From NCBI GenBank assembly GCA_024500155.1, contig CM044858.1, forward strand, positions 24,353,795 through 24,417,794: a stretch of 64,000 nucleotides of DNA, written 5' to 3'. Origin of the DNA: Chenopodium formosanum (Eukaryota > Streptophyta > Magnoliopsida > Caryophyllales > Amaranthaceae). A model generated the notes under the pieces. The model was given only the letters and a program-made list of their open reading frames with translations. It did not search any database and had not been told where the DNA came from. The first letter of the stretch is position 1; the number at the start of each line of letters is the position of its first letter. Shown here piece by piece: positions 1 through 7,690 of the stretch. A program made the position numbers and the translations under genes.

Positions 1-2490
1 CATTATGGAATGCAATTGACTTTCATTTGATTCAAAAAGCTTTGTTTGAATGTATTTGACTTTCATTTTATTCTAAAAGCTCTGTTGAAATTGTTTGACT
101 TTCATTTGACTCAATTAGCATTGTGTAATCAATTGACTTTCATTTGATTCAAAAAGCTTTGTTTGAATGTATTTGACTTTCATTTGATTCTAAAAGCTTT
201 GTTGAAAGTGTTTGACTTTCATTTGTCTCAATTAGCTTTGTTGAATGCATTTGACTTTCATTTGATTCAAAAAGCTTTGTTTGAATGTGTTTGACTTTCA
301 TTTGACTCAATTAGCTTTGTTGAATGCATTTGACTTTCATTTGACTCAATTTGCATTATGGAATGCAGTTGACTTTCATTTGATTCAAAAAGCTTTGTTT
401 GAATGTATTTGACTTTCATTTGATTCTAAAAGCTTTGTTGAAATTGTTTGACTTTCATTTGACTCAATTAGCATTTTGTAATGCAATTGACTTTCATTTG
501 ATTCAAAAAGCTTTGTTTGAATGTGTTTGACTTTCATTTGATTCAATTAGCTTTGTTGAAATTGTTTGACTTTCATTTGACTCAATTAGCATTGTGTAAT
601 GTAATTGACTTTCATTTGATTCAAAAAGCTTTGTTTGACTGTGTTTGACTTTCATTTGAGTCTAAAAGCTTTGTTGAAAGTGTTTGACTTTCATTTGACT
701 CAATTAGCTTTGTTGAATGTGTTTGACTTTCATTTGACTCAATTAGCATTGTGGAATGCAATTGACTTTCATTTGATTTAAAAAGCTTAGTTTGAATGTA
801 TTTGACTTTCATTTGATTCTAAAAGCTTTGTTGAAAGTGTTTGACTTTCATTTGACTCAATTAGCTTTGTTGAATGCATTTGACTTTCATTTGATTCAAA
901 AAGCTTTGTTTGAATGTGTTTGACTTTCATTTGACTCAATTAGCTTTGTTGAATGTGTTTGACTTTCATTTGACTCAATTAGCATTGTGGAATTCAATTG
1001 AATTTCATTTGATTCAAAAAGCTTTGTTTGAATGTTTTTAACTTTCATTTGATTCTAAAAGCTTTGTTGAAAGTGTTTGACTTTCATTTGACTTAATTAG
1101 CTTTGTTGAATGCATTTGAATTTCATTTGATTCAAAAAGCTTTGTTTGAAAGTGTTTGACTTCCGTTTGACTCAATTAGCTTTGTTGATTGTGTTTGACT
1201 TTCATTTTACTCAATTTACATTATGGAATGCAATTGACTTTCATTTGATTCAAAAAGCTTTGTTTGAATGTATTTGACTTTCATTTGATTCTAAAAGCTT
1301 TGTTGAAATTGTTTGACTTTCATTTGACTCAATTAGCATTGTGTAATGCAATTGACTTTCATTTGATTCAAAAAGCTTTGCTTGAATGCATTTGACTTTC
1401 ATTTGATTTAAAGAGCTTTGTTTGAATGTGTTTGACTTTCGTTTGACTCAATTAGCTTTGTTGATTGTGTTTGACTTTCATTTGACTCAATTTGCATTAT
1501 GGAATGCAATTGACTTTCATCAGATTCAAAAAGCTTTGTTTGAATGTATTTGACTTTCATTTGATTCTAAAAACTTTGTTGAAAGTGTTAGACTTTCATT
1601 TGACTCAGTTAGCTTAGTTGAATGCATTTGACTTTCATTTTATTCAAAAAGCTTTGTTTGAATGTGTTTGACTTTTGTTTTACGGAATTAGCTTTGTTGA
1701 ATGTATTTGACTTTCATTTGACTTAATTAGAATTGTGGAATGCTATTGACTTTCATCTGATTCAAAAAGCTTTGTTTGAATGTATTTGACTTTCATTTCA
1801 TTCTAAAAGCTTTGTTGAAAGTGTTTGACTTTTATTTGACTCAATTAGCTTAGTTGAATGCATTTGACTTTCATTTGATTCAAAAAGCTTTGTTTGAATG
1901 TGTTTGACTTTTATTTGACTCAATTAGCTTTGTTGAATGTGTTTGACTTTCATTTGACTTAATTAGCATTGTGGAATGCAATTGACTTTCATTTGATTCA
2001 AAAAGCTTTGTTTGAATGTTTTAGACTTTCATTTGATTTTAAAAGCTTTGTTGAAAGTGTTTGACTTTCATTTGACTCAATTAGCTTTGTTAAATGCATT
2101 TGACTTTCATTTGATTCAAAAAGCTTTGTTTGAATGTGTTTCACTTTCATTTGACTCAATTAGCTTTGTTGAATGTGTTTGACTTTCATTTGACTTAATT
2201 AGCATTGTGGAATGCAATTGACTTTCATTTGATTCAAAAAGCTTTGTTTGAATGTTTTAGACTTTCATTTGATTTTAAAAGCTTTGTTGAAAGTGTTTGA
2301 CTTTCATTTGACTCAATTAGCTTTGTTAAATGCATTTGACTTTCATTTGATTCAAAAAGCTTTGTTTGAATGTGTTTCACTTTCATTTGACTCAATTAGC
2401 TTTGTTGAATGTGTTTGACTTTCATTTGACTTAATTAGCATTGTGGAATGCAATTGACTTTCCTCTGATTCAAAAAGCTTTGTTTGAATG
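1..2490. repeat. AT-rich 39/40-bp satellite, block 1
   Basis: The block is an uninterrupted head-to-tail array. Each monomer begins close to GACTTTCATTTGA and continues either TTCAAAAAGCTTTG, TTCTAAAAGCTTTG or CTCAATTAGC. Monomer types are 40 or 39 bp long and tend to follow a fixed order of six, giving a 236-bp higher-order unit (40+39+39+40+39+39). The clearest case is 2014-2461, where the unit marked by GAATGTTTTAGAC repeats after exactly 236 bp with almost no change. No gene is seen. The array is cut at 2490 by the outer retrotransposon and resumes in register at 21402. Confidence 0.97.
2486..2490. other. Left target-site duplication of the outer element
   Basis: GAATG lies immediately left of the LTR terminus TGTTTCGAGG and recurs immediately right of the other LTR end at 21402-21406. 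A 5-bp duplication is normal for Ty3/gypsy integrase. Removing the element restores a normal monomer (...TTTGAATG then TATTTGAC...), so the empty site is fully predictable. Confidence 0.95.
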
Positions 2491-3032
2491 TGTTTCGAGG
2501 TTTTTTTAGTCCCTTGGGAGAGTTACAACACTAAGACTGGATGCTCGCTTGGATGCCTGTACCTGCATAACAACGGAGCACCGAATGGTCGGTGGTCCGC
2601 CTCCGAAGCTTAAGTTAGTCTAAGTCCGAAGAATAAGGTGCGGAATGTAAAGGTTATCTGCTCGGATTCCGAGCTCGGGTGTACTGTTCTCTTGAGAGTG
2701 ACAGTTCTGACAATGATTAGTAATCACTGAATATTCCTCGGAAGGAGTGTAACAGGTTCTTTTGTGTACGTATCACGTAGCCATAAATGAGGAGGTCATC
2801 TCCTATTTATAGGCTTCTCGAAAAACGTGCACTCTTTAGGGTTTCGTGCCCTAAGGAATATTCACGCAGCTTTTGCAGACCTCGGGATTTGGGCCTGAAA
2901 GCCGCCAATCCCAGGTCCTTTTATCCGTCTGCCACGTGTCGTTCCCTGAGAGATCCAAGGTGGCGCCCCTTTCAATGACACGTGGCGGACTCTGATTGGG
3001 CCAACTGGCCGAGGGTATTTTTACCCAAATCA
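2491..3032 (-). repeat. 3' LTR of the outer element
   Basis: 542 bp, from TGTTTCGAGG to ACCCAAATCA. It pairs with 20860-21401: both carry the same diagnostic stretch around 2730-2780 (AATATTCCTCGGAAGGAG), which differs from the inner LTR pair. It has a minus-strand TATA box at 2803-2812 and an inverted pair of G-boxes (2931-2940 and 2977-2986). As a 3' LTR, its own promoter points leftward into the satellite. Confidence 0.95.
2803..2812 (-). promoter_or_regulatory. LTR TATA box
   Basis: The minus strand reads CTATAAATAG, a near-ideal plant TATA box. The equivalent sites are 10129-10138, 16812-16821, 21172-21181 and, in element 3, 33063-33072. The copies at 16812 and 21172 lie in 5' LTRs and would drive gag-pol. 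The copies at 2803 and 10129 lie in 3' LTRs and point outward. Confidence 0.75.
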
Positions 3033-3070
3033 TTTGCCCCTCACAGGTGACACGCGCTTGCCACGTGTTG
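2931..3070. promoter_or_regulatory. G-box cluster between two diverging TATA boxes
   Basis: Three CACGTG cores occur: GCCACGTGTC (2931-2940), its inverse GACACGTGGC (2977-2986) and GCCACGTGTTG (3060-3070). Such sites bind plant bZIP/bHLH factors and overlap ABRE-type elements. They sit between the leftward LTR TATA box (2803) and the rightward aORF TATA box (3151), so one cluster could serve both. Element 3 has ACACGTGT sites in the same place (about 33198 and 33246). Confidence 0.55.
3033..3042 (-). other. Polypurine tract of the outer element
   Basis: The minus strand reads GAGGGGCAAA directly before the LTR start TGATTTGGGT, the expected place for plus-strand DNA priming. The same motif abuts the inner 3' LTR (10359-10368) and the element 3 LTR (33298-33307), which also fixes the LTR boundaries. 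Confidence 0.85.
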
Positions 3071-3541
3071 CCTGTGACAGGTGTCAGCATCCGATTGTTC
3101 GGATTTTGAATAGTTACTGTGGAGGGAAAGTTTTAGGGTTTTTAACCCCTCTATAAATAGAAAGTTTTCACCCCCGAATTTTTTACACCTTTGCGAATCT
3201 TTGGAGAATCTTGGACTTTTGACTTTAAGAATCTCAAAATTCCCTAAGTGTTTCTTAGCTTTCAAGCATCCGACACTCGGCCCGCTGTCCGACCGTTCTC
3301 AGCCAACCAAGCGTCTCTCACCCTTCTTCTAAAGGTAACGCCTGTTTCTTCTTTTACTTTTCATTTTTTCTTTGTTTTTGAAAAAATGGTATCCCAATCG
3401 CATGCGGCACAGCATAGGATAGTGATCAGCCGGTCACCGGGGACGGCTGAATCTAGAACTTGTAGTGCCGACTGCTTGGCCAGCGACTGTGCTTTGCGAA
3501 CTTCTCCGAATCCGACTGGTTTCGTGTCTGTGCAGGACACA
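3043..3541 (+). promoter_or_regulatory. aORF promoter, leader and predicted leader intron
   Basis: A TATA box CTATAAATAG lies at 3151-3160, outside the LTR, and predicts transcription starting near 3185. A donor AAAG/GTAACG at 3335 and an acceptor TCTGTGCAG ending at 3535 would remove 201 bp and place the ATG at 3542 seven bases into the next exon. The same donor and acceptor are conserved in the inner copy (10661-10861) and element 3 (33617-33827). Alternatively the leader is not spliced and translation starts at ATG 3386. The stretch 3386-3541 stays open in all copies and shares SRSP-TAES-like residues, so both starts remain possible. Confidence 0.6.
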
Positions 3542-6356
3542 ATGGCCAGAACCAAAAGAACAGCAAGAAAACCTAACTCCGATGGATCTTTTTTCCCGTC
3601 GGATGGTTCAACTGTTTATTCTAACGGCTCGATGAGGGTGCCTCGAAGTGAGGTGTCGGAACACCCTGATGGCCCTTCTTATCTTCCTCCTACCCCCACC
3701 TATTACCATTCGCCCTCTTCAAGCGGTACTCCTAGTGATAGGATACTGGAGGAGGCAGATGAAACCTATGCAGCTGGGCCTTCTGAACAGGCGCCGGAAG
3801 AGAGTCTAGGGGAGGACCCTGCTGGCACCAGTCGGCAGTCCCTTAGCTCTGATGACAGTCCTGATGACGAGTCGGCCTCGTCATCTTCTTCAGATAATGC
3901 CTCCGCCTCTTCAGGGGAGGCAAGGGCCAGAATAGATACTGCCAGGGAGTCCTTGGCAGTTGAGAGGGGGGAATCCTGGGCCGAGCCGAGCGCTTCCAGG
4001 CGCTTGGAGAAAGCCCCCTAATATCATCATGTTCCGCAGAGCAGGCGGAACACCATGGCAAACGGCCTTACAAGTTTTAAGCGTAAGGTTGTTCTGGGCC
4101 ATGGCTTCACTTTGTGCGTCCCCAATAAGGACGACACTATTACTTGGCCGAGTATGGCTAGCTATGAAGACCGAGCATTCGGTTGTTATGAGGCGGCCTT
4201 TTAGGCTGGCTTGCGCTTCCCTCTCCATCCGGCCGTGGAGAGGATTTTGGATGGATACCAACTTGGTATCTGGCAACTCGTACCCAATGCCTGAATCAAT
4301 ATTCTGGGGTACGTTGCCGCCTGCGAGATGCTGGAAGTGGAGGCGAGCTTTGAAGCATTCGCCCACATGCATTATCTTAGCAGGGCGCCTGCTAGGGGTG
4401 GCGAGGGCTGGTACACCTTGACTACTTGCAAGGGGTACATGATGGCTGTCGGCAAAGAGAACAAGTGGAAAGACTGGAGAACTAAGTTCTACATAGTCAA
4501 AATTGCCGACCGCCGCCTGAACCAAAAGTATAACAGGTGGAACAAGGATCCACCTCTCCTAGCAGGCAGGAGTGCATTGCCAAGCCTTCCTAGACGAGCA
4601 AAGGAGGAGATCATGGACGCGGGTTTGTTCACCGTGTCTGTGAAGACGAATGATGAGGGGGACAAGGAAGTCACCCCTCAATGCTATCTCCCTTTGTACA
4701 AATGGTTTGAGGAAGGGACGTTCTTGGCCGCTTGTGGGCTAAGTACTGAGATGCCGAGAGGTAGTCGGCCGTCTGTTTAATATGCCATTTTTATTTTGCT
4801 TGTCTTCACTCGTTAAACGTGTCTAACACTTGATTCTTTTTTGTAGACAAAGCAATGTATCTGCTGCCAGATACAGATCAAACATCCTTAACAGGACGGA
4901 AGCCACCACTGCAAGGGTGGATGAGCAGCAACCAGCCGGTACCCCAGGGGTGAGATTTTTATACTTAGCATTTTTCTGATTAATGCTGAGCTTTGGCCAA
5001 ATGTTCTCTAACTTTTGTTTTGTCTTCAATGATGCAGGGTACCTCCTCCAAATCCCCGTCCAAACCATCCGACCCTAAGCTCCAAAAGACTAGGGTGGGT
5101 GATGTGAGTGCATCCGGCAAGGGCGGCCGGAAGCACATTGCTCATAAGCCCAAGAGACCCTCAGACGCCCCTGCTGGTGAGGCGAGGTTTTTGGGGAAAG
5201 AGCCCCCCTCTTCTACCGGTGCGAAGAGGTTTCTGGGGGAAAAGCCCCCTTCCTCTTCCGGTCAGAAGAGGCTTCTGGAGAAAAGGCTCGCCTCTTCTAC
5301 CGGTCCGAAGAGGGTTTTGGGGGAAGAGGAGGTGGATGAGGACGACGGTAAGGACCATTCGTCCCCCTTTCCTTTCTTCAAGTTATCCATACTTGAGTAC
5401 TTTTCTAACTTTTTCCTCTTGCAGTTCCTGTACAGAGGCCGACTGTAGTTCAAATGGCCAAGTCCATGCTGAGGGCGATTGATCCGGATGATAAAGCATC
5501 CGTCAGAGGAGTCGGCACCCTAGACCTTGATGGTATTCTAGGGTACCTTTGTGAGGTAGACTTAGCCTTGAATCACTTTTACATTCGTCTCTTTCTTTTT
5601 TTTTTTTTTTTGTGTCCGCCTGGTTCTTAACCATCCGGCTTCTTTTTGTAGGCCATGCTGCGCATCCAAGGGCTCGGGAAACCCCTCAAGGAGAAGTCCA
5701 AAGAGGTAAAAGCTGCTAAGGCTCAGGCCGAGTCCGCCTTGGATAGGGCTCAATTTGATATTGCTCAGAATGAATTTCTGACGCTTGATATGATGTATTC
5801 GCAGTCGGAGGCCAATCTGCAGGTGAAGAAGGATTTGGACTCGGCCCGCCTTCAGGTCTCCAACCTCAAGAAGGAGATCAAATCCCTTAAGGCGGAGCTC
5901 GAGCCCCTTCGGGACGCCAAGGATGAGGCCGAGAGGGCCTAGAATAGGGTGAGCCGCCTGGAGCAGCGTCTCACCAACCAGGAGCACCAGCTGAGGGCCA
6001 AGTTTGAGTCCCGTGCCGAGCAAGATAGATCTGAACTGGTCAAACAAATGATCAGTGACAATGAGGCCATCATGAGGGACACTTGGGCGGCTGTTCAGCC
6101 AGGCTCGGACTATCAAATTTGGAAGTCCAAGTTTGATGAGCTCAGCAAAGCTCTCGACGATCGCCTCCTTGAGGAGATGGAAGAAGCTTCGAAGGCTGAT
6201 GCTGAGGCCGAGGCTGCTGAAGGCTCTGGGTCCGACTCTTCTGGGGAGTCGTCCTCTAGGGAGGAGGAAGAAGATCAGGCGGAGGAGCGAGAGAAAGATG
6301 ATGAAGAGCAGCCGAAGGACAACAGGCTGGCTGCCAATGAAGAGGCTCTCCCCTGA
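3542..6356 (+). pseudogene. Outer aORF: five-exon antisense gene, Transposase_28-like coiled-coil protein (decayed)
   Basis: Predicted exons are 3542(or 3386)-4770, 4847-4949, 5038-5347, 5425-5555 and 5652-6356, with GT-AG introns of 76-96 bp. From ATG 3386 the exons total 2634 nt, exactly 878 codons, which supports the model. The protein would start with a basic MARTKRTARK, then an acidic Ser-rich stretch, then a domain resembling Pfam Transposase_28 (about 4160-4500; landmarks LRFPLHPAV, the equivalent of LTPNSW, and YLSR), then 14-residue basic repeats in exon 3, then a long coiled coil and a Glu/Asp tail in exon 5. Function is unknown; the family occurs in plant gypsy elements. Four stops break it: TAA 4019, TAG 4202, TGA 4292 and TAG 5940. 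The first donor (CC/GTCTGT) was chosen because it alone restores the frame. Confidence 0.8.
5179..5346 (+). repeat. Four 42-bp in-frame repeats in aORF exon 3
   Basis: Units 5179-5220, 5221-5262, 5263-5304 and 5305-5346 each encode 14 residues of the pattern (A/K)RFLG-(K/E)-PPSSTG-(A/Q/P)K. The last unit has turned acidic. The units are basic and proline/serine-rich, so a nuclear-localisation or nucleic-acid-binding linker is plausible. Element 3 lacks a clear equivalent. Confidence 0.8.
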
Positions 6357-7690
6357 TCACTTAAGCTTTTTATTTTCTGTTTCTGCGGCCGAATGGCCAA
6401 GCACTTGCTTTTTCGGCCTGTGTGCCGAGTATTTATGTATTTTTACCGACCGAGGGGTCGGGTAATTTGACAATTTCTCTGGCTTTGCCAGATAACAATT
6501 TAACCAATCGTCTGGTGGCGATTGGTCTTTTTAATTGAAATCATTCGGCCATTTGGCTGAAGTTTTTCATATTTTGTCCTTTGAATTGTTTTGAAATTTT
6601 TGCATGTTTTTTGGCTAAGTATTATAACCTATATACTATGCGAATGTTCTTGCCCCTGGACGGATGTCGAGTGGTTTCGGTTTATGAGATTGATTGACTT
6701 GGAAATTATTGATACTTAGAAGAGTATTCATGGTTTCTAAGTCAATCAATCACTATGGTGATTGCCCCAAACCACGCGGCAGACGTCCATCCAGAATTTG
6801 GCAAAAATAGGTGTTCATTCGGCCATTGGCTCGAACAGAACTCAAATTTCCAACTTAGCTGTTATGCTAAGGAAAAATCCCCGCTTGTTCTGCCCCATAG
6901 GCAAAAACAGGCGCATCCGGCCATTGGCCTCATTGAGATTAAAGTGTTAAGTCTGGGACTTAACTGATTTTCGTTAAAGTAATTCGTCCGCCTGTCTTGC
7001 CCCATAGGTAAGGATCAGGCGGCATCCGGCTGATAGCCTTAAATAAGTGCTAAGTAGTTAACTTATCGTATTTTTATAAAATTATTCCGCCTGTTTTGCC
7101 CCTGAGCTAAAACAGACGCATCCGGCTTTATGCCTCGGTTAGCCTCTACTTATGAAACAGTGACCATTTCCAAACTGTGCTAGGACAGATAGAAAATTCT
7201 GGCCTTTTAGATTTCACTTTCGATTAAAACAAACGACTGCGAGTGCTGCCTTAGCATTCGGTTGGGCCGCTTGTATATTCGTAGAGCAATGTGCCACCCA
7301 AATGGGAGATGCTTCTCCTCGACGAATTCACCCAAATGGGCGTCGCCGGTTATCTGACTCATGTTGGAGCAGACGGTCATACTCATGTTGGAGCAGACTG
7401 TGACCATTCGGTCTCTTTTTATTTTTATCTAGCCTTAGGCCTCGTAATTGATTAAGTAAATGTTGGTATAAACTTAATGAAATCTCGTAGGAACGACTGT
7501 TTAGAACAATCGGCTCCTTCAAAGGTTTTGGGGCGTCTGCTGTTGGGGCAGACGCCTTTCAAACATATTGGCCGTCAATAACTGGTACAGACGGTGCTGA
7601 AAAACATAAGATAATAAAAGTTGAAAAAGGGAAGCATATTCTCATTAACAAATCTTTGAGATAACAAAATTGAAGTATTTACATTCGTAC
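6357..7690. other. Hairpin-rich spacer between convergent aORF and pol
   Basis: No gene is seen. Short perfect stem-loops lie at 6414-6427, 6447-6460, 6478-6492, 6503-6526 and 6544-6561. A long imperfect inverted repeat spans 6658-6792. Three spaced hairpins follow at 6882-6913, 6988-7022 and 7088-7118, two of them with CCGCCTG-type stems and all with TGCCCC near the tip and CATCCGGC after the stem. A 9-bp perfect stem lies at 7532-7556. A duplicated CATGTTGGAGCAGAC occurs near 7361 and 7383. This is the 3' region of both genes and may hold their polyadenylation signals. Tat elements are known for variable repeat-rich sequence downstream of pol. Confidence 0.75.

Noticed and set aside
1..2490. 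CRISPR-like array
   Set aside because: Units are contiguous with no unique spacers, and the DNA is plant nuclear.
3248..3385. aORF start at 3248
   Set aside because: The codon there is GTG; it precedes the predicted leader donor and is not conserved in element 3.
3911..4525. 204-codon minus-strand open frame opposite aORF exon 1
   Set aside because: Shadow of the Transposase_28-like exon; no recognisable domain and not kept in element 3.
5108..5482. Alternative-frame 124-codon ORF over the 42-bp repeats
   Set aside because: It crosses the predicted intron and comes from the repeat being a codon multiple in all frames.
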